This document shows, one piece after another, positions 17,609-25,843 of a DNA stretch of 64,000 nt. Origin of the DNA: CAZNOG01 sp964574635 (GTDB lineage Bacteria > Bacteroidota > Bacteroidia > Flavobacteriales_D > Cryomorphaceae); NCBI GenBank assembly GCA_964574635.1, contig CAZNOG010000003.1, forward strand, positions 124,001 to 188,000. Reading direction: 5' to 3'. Numbering within the stretch: the first letter of the stretch is position 1; each line of letters starts with the position of its first letter. The notes below the pieces were generated by a model. The model was given only the letters and a program-made list of their open reading frames with translations. It was not told where the DNA came from and made no database searches. The position numbers and the translations under genes are program-made.

Positions 17609-18991
17609 ATGAAGATAAAGCAAAGATCGTGGGCCGAACCGTACAAAATGAAGATGGTCGAATTGCTCACCATGACTACCGAAGAAGACAGGCTCAAAGC
17701 ATTGGAGGAAGCGGGTTTCAACACTTTTTTGCTGAAATCGCAAGACGTCTATATCGACTTGCTCACCGACAGCGGTACCAACGCCATGAGCGATCGCCAA
17801 TGGGCGGCGTTCATGACCGGCGACGAAGCTTACGCGGGGAGCAAAGGGTACTACGCCATGGAAGAGGCGATCACCAAAGCATACGGCTACAAATACATCG
17901 TTCCCACGCATCAAGGCAGGGGAGCGGAAAACCTCCTGTCGCAAATCCTCATCAAGAAAGGCGACATCGTGCCGGGAAACATGTACTTCACCACCACCCG
18001 CCTGCACCAGGAACTCGCAGGAGCCACCTTCCGCGACGTCATCATCGATGAAGCACACGACCCCAACAGCGAGCATCCTTTCAAGGGAAACGTCGATCTC
18101 CAAAAGTTGGACGACCTCGTAAAAGAACACGGTGCCGACAAAATCCCGTACGTCTGCGTGGCCACCAACGTGAATATGGCCGGTGGGCAGCCCATCAGCT
18201 TGGCCAACCTGAGAGAACTGCGCAAATACACCTCGGAGAAAGGCATCCGCATCATCCACGATATGACGCGAGTGGCCGAAAACGCTTTTTTCATCCAACA
18301 GCGCGAAAAGGGCTATGAAAACAAGACGGTTCGAGAAATCGTCCGGGAAATATGTGATTTGACCGACGGCGCGACCATGAGCGCCAAAAAGGACGGATTG
18401 GTGAATATCGGGGGTTTTCTCGCCGTCAACGATTGGGATGTGTTCGAAGAAGCCAGAAACCTCGTTGTGGTGTACGAAGGACTTCACACCTACGGTGGGT
18501 TGGCCGGTCGCGATATGGAAGCCATTGCCGTGGGAATCGGGGAGAGCCTCGACGACCATCACCAAAGCGCCCGGGTGGGACAAGTGGAATACCTGGGTCG
18601 GAAGATGCAGGATTATGGAATTCCCATCGTGAAACCCATCGGCGGCCACGGGGTGTTCGTCGATGCAAAGGCTTTCTTGCCTCACCTGACGCAGGACGAG
18701 TTCCCAGCGCAGACATTGGCTGCCGAGGTGTACCTCGATTCCGGTGTGCGCACCATGGAAAGGGGAGTGGTGTCCGCCGGGCGAAAACCGAACGGTGAAA
18801 ATTACTACCCGAAACTCGAGCTGGTTCGCTTTACTTTGCCACGCCGAGTGTACACCCAAGCCCATATGGACGTGGTGGCCGAATCGGTGGCGGCAGTGTA
18901 CGATCGCCGCGAATCTATTAAAGGTCTCAAAATGGTGTACGAACCGAAGTACCTGCGCTTTTTCCAGGCGAGGTTCGAACGCCTCGGTTGA
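17609..18991 (+). CDS. tyrosine phenol-lyase-like beta-eliminating lyase (tryptophanase family)
   Basis: This 460-residue PLP enzyme belongs to the tryptophanase/tyrosine phenol-lyase family, which splits an aromatic amino acid into the free ring compound, pyruvate and ammonia. Blocks LLTDSGTNAMSD, PTHQGRGAENLLSQ, NMYFTTTR and TMSAKKD (PLP lysine K261 by alignment) are present. Aligned from memory with Citrobacter TPL, it keeps T128 (TPL T124), R385 in MERG (TPL R381) and F452 (TPL F448). TPL M288 is replaced by L292. Tryptophanase has EIGS in place of MERG, so the active site looks TPL-like, although such genes are usually labelled tryptophanase. It is a single gene with a long leader; no transporter is adjacent. 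Confidence 0.85.
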   Translation: MKIKQRSWAEPYKMKMVELLTMTTEEDRLKALEEAGFNTFLLKSQDVYIDLLTDSGTNAMSDRQWAAFMTGDEAYAGSKGYYAMEEAITKAYGYKYIVPTHQGRGAENLLSQILIKKGDIVPGNMYFTTTRLHQELAGATFRDVIIDEAHDPNSEHPFKGNVDLQKLDDLVKEHGADKIPYVCVATNVNMAGGQPISLANLRELRKYTSEKGIRIIHDMTRVAENAFFIQQREKGYENKTVREIVREICDLTDGATMSAKKDGLVNIGGFLAVNDWDVFEEARNLVVVYEGLHTYGGLAGRDMEAIAVGIGESLDDHHQSARVGQVEYLGRKMQDYGIPIVKPIGGHGVFVDAKAFLPHLTQDEFPAQTLAAEVYLDSGVRTMERGVVSAGRKPNGENYYPKLELVRFTLPRRVYTQAHMDVVAESVAAVYDRRESIKGLKMVYEPKYLRFFQARFERLG

Positions 18992-19134
18992 CCTGCCCTC
19001 GGTTTTCCGCCGTTTCATCGCGCGGATTCTTCGCGAGTTCGGTTCAAGGGGTCGGCATACCACTTGGACGCGGCGGGAGATCGGGACCGGACGGTACAAC
19101 TTTCATATCTTTAACGCCATTTTAAATCCCGGTA

Positions 19135-20133
19135 ATGGATAAACCAAAAAGCGTCGGTGTCATAGGTAGCGGGTCGTGGGCCACAGCGCTTACCAAGGTA
19201 CTCGTCGAGAAAAACGACAAGGTGAATTGGTGGCTGCGGAAGAAAGAATCGGTCGACCACGTACGAAAGCACGGACACAACCCCAACTACCTTCGGGCCG
19301 TCGAGCTCGACACGGACCGTTTGAACATGAGTTCCGACGTTCGCGAAGTCGTCGAGGCCTCCGACGTGCTCATCGTGGCGGTTCCGTCTGCATTCGTCGA
19401 CGTGAGTCTTTCGCCCCTTCCCGCCGATGCCTTCGAAGGCAAGTTGGTGTTTTCGGCGATCAAGGGAATAATTCCAGAGGAGCAATCCATTCCGGCCCGG
19501 TACTTCCGACGCAAATACGGCATGTCTTACGACAATCTGGGGGTGATTTGCGGACCTTGCCACGCGGAGGAAGTCGCTATGGAGCGGTTGTCTTACCTCA
19601 CCCTGGCGTCGATGGATGAGGACAATGCCCGACTCATGGCCGACATGCTCGCCACGCGGTATCTGAAAACGACGACCAGCAAAGACCTGTTCGGTGCCGA
19701 AATCGCCGCGGTGTTGAAGAACATTTACGCTATCGCGGCGGGAATCAGCGGGGGATTGGGCTACGGCGACAACTTCCGGGCTTTGTTGATTTCGGCGGCG
19801 CTGATAGAAATGGAGCGTTTCCTCGACCGTATCAATCCCTTTCACCGTGACGTGAAGGAGCCGCCGTATCTCGGCGACCTTTTGGTGACGGCGTATTCCA
19901 AATTTTCCAGAAACCGCACCTTCGGGTACATGATGGGAAAAGGATACAGCGTTAAAGCCGCCCAGCTCGAAATGGAAATGGTGGCCGAAGGCTACTATGC
20001 CACACAAAGCGTGTACGACATCAACAAAAAACTCGGAGTGGATATGCCCATCGCCACGGCGGTGTACAACGTGGTGTACGAGCGCATTTCACCGGCAGTG
20101 GAGATGCGTATCCTCGCCGACAAATTGGGGTGA
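19135..20133 (+). CDS. gpsA: NAD(P)-dependent glycerol-3-phosphate dehydrogenase
   Basis: This 332-residue cytoplasmic enzyme reduces dihydroxyacetone phosphate to sn-glycerol-3-phosphate for phospholipid synthesis. The N-terminal Rossmann motif is VIGSGSWATAL (about 9-19). The substrate block GPCHAEEVA and the catalytic lysine region AAVLKNIYAIAAG are intact, as is the C-terminal EGYYAT block. It is convergent with uvrC, with 20 bp between the stops. Confidence 0.95.
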   Translation: MDKPKSVGVIGSGSWATALTKVLVEKNDKVNWWLRKKESVDHVRKHGHNPNYLRAVELDTDRLNMSSDVREVVEASDVLIVAVPSAFVDVSLSPLPADAFEGKLVFSAIKGIIPEEQSIPARYFRRKYGMSYDNLGVICGPCHAEEVAMERLSYLTLASMDEDNARLMADMLATRYLKTTTSKDLFGAEIAAVLKNIYAIAAGISGGLGYGDNFRALLISAALIEMERFLDRINPFHRDVKEPPYLGDLLVTAYSKFSRNRTFGYMMGKGYSVKAAQLEMEMVAEGYYATQSVYDINKKLGVDMPIATAVYNVVYERISPAVEMRILADKLG

Positions 20134-20153
20134 ATCCGTAATTCTTTGCCGAA

Positions 20154-21938
20154 TCAGGCGTCAAACCAGGTGCGTACCATCCGGGCCTTGGACTCGCCGA
20201 TGACCTCCGTCAGCGTTTCCAAATCCGCTCGCTTGACGCCGGCCGCTGAGCGGAAGGTGTGAAGGAGCTTTTGGGCCGTGGCTTTTCCGATTCCCGGAAT
20301 GGAAGTCAACTCCGTCTTTACCGCCGCGTTGCTTCTTTTCTTGCGATGGTGGGTGATGCCGAAGCGGTGCGCCTCGTCGCGAATTTGCTGCAATACCTTC
20401 AGCGTTTCGGATCTCTTGTCGATGTACAGGGGAGTGGAATCGCCGGGAAAGTAGATTTCTTCCAACCTTTTGGCGATCCCGATCACCGCCATCTTCCCCC
20501 GAATGCCCAACTTGTCCAAACTTTCCAGCGCGGCGCTCAACTGCCCCTTGCCTCCGTCTATGACGATGAGCTGAGGTAGACTTTCCCCTTCGTCCAACAA
20601 CCTCTTGTATCGGCGGTACACCACTTCGCGCATGCTGGCGTAATCATCCGGGCCGTCCACCGTGCGGATATTGAAATGGCGGTATTCCTTCTTTTGGGGT
20701 TTGCCGTTTCGGAAAACCACACATGCCGCCACGGCGTTGGTGCCGTGCAAATTCGAATTGTCGAAACACTCGATGTGCCGCGGTTCCTCTTTGAGGCTCA
20801 GGTCTTTTTTCATTCTGTCCATCAACCGGTCGGCGTACTTGGATGGGTCGGTGAGCCGACTTCGGCGGTCGCGGTCGAGCATGTAATATTTTGCGTTGCG
20901 CAGCGACAAATCCAGCAGCAGCTTCTTGTCTCCACGCTGAGGCACGGCAAACCGATGGTCGGGCAAGTCCACGAGGGGCTCGGTGGAAACCAGCACGTCT
21001 TTCGCCAAGTGCTGTGTGCTTTTTATTTCCGCGACACCTTGAGTCAAGATATCGGCGTCCGTCACTTCCAATCCCTTTTTGAAAGTCATGGTGTGACTTT
21101 TGATCACCGCGCCGTCGACCACTTTCATGTAATTCACGTATCCCGTGTGCAGATCGGAAATCACGGTGAGCACGTCCACATTGCCGATGGACGGATTCAC
21201 CACCGCGCTCCTGCCTCGATAATCCTTCAGGCTATCGATTTTTTCCTTGAGTTCCTGGGCCAGCTCGAATTCCAACTCCTCCGCGGCCTTGTGCATACGG
21301 GTTTCCAAATGCCCGATCACCGAGGAGATGTCTCCTTTCACGATTCCCACGATCTCTTCGATCTGGGCCATATATTCTTCGACGCTGATCTTCCCTTCGC
21401 AAGGCCCCCGGCAATTGCCGATGTGGTATTCCAAACAAACCCTGAACTTTCCCGCTTTGATGTTCTCTTCGCTCAGCACGTAATTGCAGGTGCGTATTTT
21501 GTACAGCCTGTGGATCAAGGTGAGCAAGGTGTTCATGACCTTCACGGAGGCGTACGGGCCGAAGTACCGCGAGCCGTCGTCGATCTTTTTACGCGTCGCG
21601 ATGACCCGTGGAAACCTTTCGTTTTTCACGCAGATCCACGGATACGTCTTGTCGTCCTTCAGCAGGATGTTGTATCGCGGACGGTACTTTTTAATGAGGT
21701 TGTTTTCCAGCAGCAGGGCATCCAGTTCGGTATCGACCACGATGTAACTGAGGTCGCGGATCTTCCTCACCATCACCCTGGTTTTCCCGGAATGATCCGC
21801 GCTCTTTGAAAAGTAAGATGAAACCCGGTTTTTCAGGTTTTTCGCCTTCCCCACATAAATGATCTTGCCCTCCGAATCGCGAAACTGATACACACCGGGA
21901 TCGGAGGGCAGGAGTTTTATTTTCTCTGCAACTTCCAC
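20154..21938 (-). CDS. uvrC: excinuclease ABC subunit C
   Basis: This 594-residue nucleotide-excision repair nuclease makes the 3' and 5' incisions with UvrA/UvrB. Domain order is the GIY-YIG nuclease (GVYQFRDSEGKIIYVGKAKNLKNRV, first ~100 residues), a cysteine cluster, the UVR motif, the RNase H-like domain (HIECFDNSNLHG) and a C-terminal helix-hairpin-helix (SIPGIGKATAQKLL). The open frame runs to 22067, but the family N-terminus (VEVAEKIKLLPSDPGVY) begins at GTG 21938. A strong promoter box ends only five bases before that codon, which supports this start and implies a leaderless or nearly leaderless message. Confidence 0.95.
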   Translation of the reverse strand: MEVAEKIKLLPSDPGVYQFRDSEGKIIYVGKAKNLKNRVSSYFSKSADHSGKTRVMVRKIRDLSYIVVDTELDALLLENNLIKKYRPRYNILLKDDKTYPWICVKNERFPRVIATRKKIDDGSRYFGPYASVKVMNTLLTLIHRLYKIRTCNYVLSEENIKAGKFRVCLEYHIGNCRGPCEGKISVEEYMAQIEEIVGIVKGDISSVIGHLETRMHKAAEELEFELAQELKEKIDSLKDYRGRSAVVNPSIGNVDVLTVISDLHTGYVNYMKVVDGAVIKSHTMTFKKGLEVTDADILTQGVAEIKSTQHLAKDVLVSTEPLVDLPDHRFAVPQRGDKKLLLDLSLRNAKYYMLDRDRRSRLTDPSKYADRLMDRMKKDLSLKEEPRHIECFDNSNLHGTNAVAACVVFRNGKPQKKEYRHFNIRTVDGPDDYASMREVVYRRYKRLLDEGESLPQLIVIDGGKGQLSAALESLDKLGIRGKMAVIGIAKRLEEIYFPGDSTPLYIDKRSETLKVLQQIRDEAHRFGITHHRKKRSNAAVKTELTSIPGIGKATAQKLLHTFRSAAGVKRADLETLTEVIGESKARMVRTWFDA

Positions 21939-21943
21939 ACTTA

Positions 21944-21975
21944 CAAAGATACGACCAATGCCGCTTGTCGACAAA
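21944..21975 (-). promoter_or_regulatory. uvrC promoter, near-leaderless
   Basis: On the minus strand, TTTG (21972-21975), a 20-nt spacer and TATCTTTG (21944-21951) form one of the best Bacteroidota promoter matches in the window. The GTG start begins five bases after the box. Confidence 0.65.
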
Positions 21976-22057
21976 GCGCTAAGGCCCGTCCAAACCGGTC
22001 CGAAAGCCCCGGAAGCGACTGGGAGTATTTTCGGATATTTGGGGCGGGAAAAGCAAC

Positions 22058-22951
22058 ATGGCCACAAAGAAACAGAGGAATCGAAAGAAGTTGATGCGCA
22101 AGCTCCGAAACCGCTATCGGCTTGTGGTCATGAACGATGCCACCTTCAACGAAAGTTTTTCCGCCTACCTCACCCCTTGGAACGTCATCGCAGGAACGGT
22201 TTTGATCTTTCTCGTCATTTCCGCTTTGGTGGTGGGCCTCGTGGTATTCACACCCTTGAAAGAATACATACCCGGCTACGGCGACACGGGAACCCGTGAA
22301 AGGGCTCTGGAAGCGGCCATGCGTGTGGATTCACTCGAAAGGGCCCAAGAACAGTACGCCAGATACTTCCGCAACATCCAAAATATCCTGTCGGGAAACG
22401 TCGATACCGACACTACGGGCTTGAGCAAGGGCGACACGGTCGTCCAGTACGGAAAACTCGATTTTTCCGTCTCCCGGGAAGACTCGTTGTTGAGAAGGGA
22501 AATCGAGGAGCAGGAGAGGTTCGCCTTGCGCGACCACGCCGTATCCGGCACCGACATCCACGGTTTTCCCGGGGTGTTTTTCTTCACGCCCGTGCGGGGC
22601 ATCGTCATCGCGGGGTTTGACATGGCTTCGGGGCACTACGGTGTAGACGTAGCCGCCGACGAGGGCGAGACGGTCAAAGCCGTTTTCGACGGCACCGTCG
22701 TCACCGCGTCATTTACGTCCGACGGAGGCAACGTCATTCACATCCAACACCCCAACAACCTGGTGTCCATATACAAACACAACTCCGTCCTCCTCCGCCG
22801 CGTCGGTGACCGAGTAAAGGCCGGAGAGTCCATCGCGATCATCGGAAATTCCGGGGAGCTGACCGACGGGCCACACCTCCACCTCGAAATCTGGTACAAC
22901 GGCACACCGCTCGACCCGCTCGAATACCTCGCTTTCTCCACAAAGATATGA
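22058..22951 (+). CDS. membrane-anchored M23 (LytM-type) peptidase
   Basis: This 297-residue protein has a basic cytoplasmic start (KKQRNRKKLMRKLRNR), one membrane span (about 44-68), a helical stalk and a C-terminal M23 peptidase domain. The zinc ligands are present in GHYGVDVA (H and D) and GPHLHLE (HxH), so it is probably an active peptidoglycan endopeptidase rather than a degenerate LytM. It would cut peptide cross-links in the periplasm during growth or division. Its stop overlaps the next ATG as ATGA, so translation is likely coupled to the GH3-like gene. Confidence 0.9.
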   Translation: MATKKQRNRKKLMRKLRNRYRLVVMNDATFNESFSAYLTPWNVIAGTVLIFLVISALVVGLVVFTPLKEYIPGYGDTGTRERALEAAMRVDSLERAQEQYARYFRNIQNILSGNVDTDTTGLSKGDTVVQYGKLDFSVSREDSLLRREIEEQERFALRDHAVSGTDIHGFPGVFFFTPVRGIVIAGFDMASGHYGVDVAADEGETVKAVFDGTVVTASFTSDGGNVIHIQHPNNLVSIYKHNSVLLRRVGDRVKAGESIAIIGNSGELTDGPHLHLEIWYNGTPLDPLEYLAFSTKI

Positions 22952-24450
22952 GCATCAAATCCGCATTGAGCAAACCCCTGGCCGCCTTCACCGCCAAAAA
23001 GGTGGATCGCTGGAGGTCGGCACCCATCGAGGCCCAACACCGCGTCTTCAAGTACCTCGTCTCCCGCGCGGCCGATACGGCGTTCGGAAAAGACCACGAT
23101 TTCGCCGGGATCAAGAATGCCGGGGATTTCAGGGCCCGAGTACCCATCGCCGACTACGAAGCGCTCAAACCTTACGTGGAAAGGGCGCGGAAAGCCGAAC
23201 GCGACGTACTGTGGCCGGGCTTGCCGAAGTACTTCTCAAAGACGTCGGGCACCACTTCGGGCGCGAAGTACATTCCCATCACCAAAGAATCCATGCCGAG
23301 CCACACCAATGCGGCCAAAAACGCCTTGCTGCTCTACATCGCCGAAACGGGAAACTCCCGATTCGTCGACGGCAACATGATTTTCCTCCAAGGGAGCCCG
23401 GTATTGGAAAAGGTCAACGGCATCCCCACCGGCCGCCTGTCGGGAATCGTGGCTCATCACGTGCCGTCGTATCTCCAAAAAAACCGGCTACCCTCCTTCG
23501 AAACCAACAGCATCGAAGATTGGGAAACCAAGGTCGAGGCCATCGTAAGGGAAACCGTACGCCGCCCCATGACCTTGATCTCGGGCATACCGAGTTGGGT
23601 CATGCACTACTTTGAAAAATTGCTGGAATACGCCGACGCCCAAACCGTCAAAGAGGTTTTTCCGCAATTCAGCCTCTTCGTATACGGCGGCGTGAATTAC
23701 GAACCTTACCGCGATCGGTTCAAAAAGCTCATCGGCGCCGAGGTCGACAGCATAGAGACCTACCCCGCGAGCGAGGGATTCATCGCGTTTCAAGACCGAC
23801 AGGACGATCCGTCCTTGCTGTTGAATGTCGACGCGGGCATCTACTTCGAGTTCATCCCCGCCGATCGGTATTTCGATGACAATCCCCCCCGACTGTCCCT
23901 CGAAGAGGTGGAAATCGGAGTGAATTACGCCGTCATTCTATCTACCGACGCCGGACTGTGGGGGTATTCCATCGGCGATACGGTGAAGTTCACGTCGCTC
24001 GAGCCGTATAAAATCCTCGTCACCGGACGAATCAAGCACTTCACTTCCGCCTTTGGCGAACACGTCATCGCGGAAGAAGTGGAAGGCGCCATGAAGGAAG
24101 CACTGTCCATCCACCCCGCGGAGGTCATCGAGTTTACCGTGGCACCCCAACTTCATCCCACGGAGGGCCTTCCTTACCACGAGTGGCTGGTTTCGTTCGC
24201 CAAGGAACCGAACGACCTCGAAGGCTTCCGCGCCGAACTGGACAAGGCCATGCAAAAGCGGAACATCTACTACAAAGACCTCATCGACGGGAAAATTCTC
24301 CGGCCGTTGGAAATAACAAGGTTGACACAAGACGCGTTCAATCGGTACATGAAATCCAAAGGCAAGCTGGGCGGTCAAAACAAAGTGCCTCGGTTGAGCA
24401 ACGATCGCCACATTGCCGATGAGATATCACAATGGCGAAGTTCTACCTGA
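22948..24450 (+). CDS. GH3 family adenylate-forming enzyme
   Basis: This 500-residue cytoplasmic protein is of the GH3 family, named for plant acyl-acid amido synthetases and widespread in Bacteroidota. These are ANL-superfamily enzymes that activate a carboxylic acid as acyl-AMP and, in plants, join it to an amino acid. The nucleotide motif KTSGTTSGAKYIPIT (about 97-111), the second motif YPASEGF and the hinge region YSIGDTV are visible. The bacterial substrate is unknown. It overlaps the M23 peptidase gene by 4 bp and the ASH/vWA gene by 19 bp, suggesting the three are made together. Confidence 0.88.
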   Translation: MSIKSALSKPLAAFTAKKVDRWRSAPIEAQHRVFKYLVSRAADTAFGKDHDFAGIKNAGDFRARVPIADYEALKPYVERARKAERDVLWPGLPKYFSKTSGTTSGAKYIPITKESMPSHTNAAKNALLLYIAETGNSRFVDGNMIFLQGSPVLEKVNGIPTGRLSGIVAHHVPSYLQKNRLPSFETNSIEDWETKVEAIVRETVRRPMTLISGIPSWVMHYFEKLLEYADAQTVKEVFPQFSLFVYGGVNYEPYRDRFKKLIGAEVDSIETYPASEGFIAFQDRQDDPSLLLNVDAGIYFEFIPADRYFDDNPPRLSLEEVEIGVNYAVILSTDAGLWGYSIGDTVKFTSLEPYKILVTGRIKHFTSAFGEHVIAEEVEGAMKEALSIHPAEVIEFTVAPQLHPTEGLPYHEWLVSFAKEPNDLEGFRAELDKAMQKRNIYYKDLIDGKILRPLEITRLTQDAFNRYMKSKGKLGGQNKVPRLSNDRHIADEISQWRSST

Positions 24451-25799
24451 TTCCACTGCTTTTTGTCCTTACCTTTCCGGTTCGCGCCCAATTGGTTGTG
24501 GAAAATTCCGTGCACGATTTCGGCACATTGCATCGCGCCGACGAACCTTGGGCCGACTTCGTGGTGACGAACCACACGGACAAGGAGGCGGTGCTGTTCC
24601 GCGTGGAAAACCCGAGAAGAACCCAAGTTCTATTTTCCAAAAAAACCATCCCACCCCGCGATTCGGCCGTGGTGCGCATCCAATACCTGCCCGAATCCCC
24701 GGGCCCGTTTCGGGTGAGGATGAAATTCTTCAGCAGCGCGTGGTCCAGCTACGAGACGTTGGAAATGAAGGGCACGTCCACCTACGCCGCGAGCGATGGC
24801 ATTCCCTGCCCCGACTTTTCGCAACTCCCCGCCGGCCGTATGCGGCCGCTCATCGTGAGCGTACGCGACGAATTGGCCGGTCAACCCGTTCAAAACGCCG
24901 AGATACGCATATATCAACAAGGTCGACAAGTGCGCAAAGGCCGCAGCGACGCTTTCGGTGAATACGCCGACGAGCTACCCATTGGCAGCTACTTCATCGC
25001 CGTAACGCAGGAGGGAAGGAGCGCCGACACGGCCATGGTGGTCAACGCGGTCAACGACCACCTGTTGGTGCGATTGCCGGGTATGGCTGCCGAGCCGGTC
25101 GTACCGGAGGAAGAAATTTCCGAGATCGAAGAAATGGTTCAACCGGATGACGCGCAGGACGACGGATTTTCCGAGGAGGTTTTTGTGGGTGAGGACTCTC
25201 CCGTCGAAATCTCCGATCCGCCCGGCACCTTGTCGTCCGCATTGTACAAGCAGAGCAATTTGGTTTTCCTCGTCGACGTATCCTCCTCAATGAAATCCAA
25301 CGGAAAACTCGATTTGTTGAAAATCGCCATGACGGACCTGCTGTCCGTGTTGCGCCCCACGGATCGATTCGCATTGATAAAGTACGCCTCCACCACCGGA
25401 ACCATCATCGAAACCAAAGGAGGCCTGGACAAAGCCGCATGTCTGGAAGCCATCGCCGCACTGGAAGCGGGGGGAGAAACAAAAGGCGCAAAAGCCATCA
25501 ACGTTGCGGGCCGCACCGCCGCCAAGCACTTTCTGCCCGACGGTCACAACGGGATCATCTTGGCCACCGACGGGTCTTTCAACGAAGGTGCGGCGCAGGC
25601 CGTCAAGCTCGCCAAGAGGTACCACTCACGGGACATCCACTTGTCCGTACTCGGGATCCGTTGCAGCAATTTCGGTGAGGCGGAGATGCGTCGTCTATCC
25701 TCCGCGGGAGGTGGACGATACGTACCGATCGAATCGGCCGATGACGCCGGCGAGCGCTTGATCGAAGAAATAAAATTGAGCGCCCGCAAGCTTCCATGA
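24432..25799 (+). CDS. secreted ASH (DUF1573-like) + carboxypeptidase-regulatory-like + vWA protein
   Basis: This 455-residue exported protein has a signal peptide (MAKFYLIPLLFVLTFPVRAQ). Its N-terminal Ig-like ASH/DUF1573-type domain (about 22-120, VHDFGTLHRADEPWADFVVTN) is followed by a CarboxypepD-regulatory-like beta domain (about 135-215) and an acidic linker (about 225-262). It ends in a von Willebrand A domain with a MIDAS motif DVSSSM near residue 280. The MIDAS threonine and aspartate regions (GGETKGAKAI, ATDGSF) are also present, so metal-dependent ligand binding is likely. No lipobox or sorting domain is seen. Function is unknown; periplasmic or outer-surface scaffolding is an inference. 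Confidence 0.85.
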   Translation: MAKFYLIPLLFVLTFPVRAQLVVENSVHDFGTLHRADEPWADFVVTNHTDKEAVLFRVENPRRTQVLFSKKTIPPRDSAVVRIQYLPESPGPFRVRMKFFSSAWSSYETLEMKGTSTYAASDGIPCPDFSQLPAGRMRPLIVSVRDELAGQPVQNAEIRIYQQGRQVRKGRSDAFGEYADELPIGSYFIAVTQEGRSADTAMVVNAVNDHLLVRLPGMAAEPVVPEEEISEIEEMVQPDDAQDDGFSEEVFVGEDSPVEISDPPGTLSSALYKQSNLVFLVDVSSSMKSNGKLDLLKIAMTDLLSVLRPTDRFALIKYASTTGTIIETKGGLDKAACLEAIAALEAGGETKGAKAINVAGRTAAKHFLPDGHNGIILATDGSFNEGAAQAVKLAKRYHSRDIHLSVLGIRCSNFGEAEMRRLSSAGGGRYVPIESADDAGERLIEEIKLSARKLP

Positions 25800-25827
25800 C
25801 ACACACCCCACCAGAGCCCCAAACTCG

Positions 25828-25835
25828 TATCTTTG
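25828..25835 (+). promoter_or_regulatory. -7 box immediately before dxr
   Basis: TATCTTTG lies eight bases before the ATG at 25844, so the dxr transcript from this promoter would be almost leaderless. An upstream in-frame start at 25796 would place the box inside the coding region. Confidence 0.55.
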
Positions 25836-25843
25836 TCGATCCC

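Noticed and set aside
17498..19099. 533-codon minus-strand frame opposite the lyase gene
   Set aside because: Same shadow effect; it also covers the promoter and leader of the real gene.
20154..22067. uvrC start at 22067
   Set aside because: The extra 43 residues do not resemble UvrC, and the best promoter match in the area lies within them.
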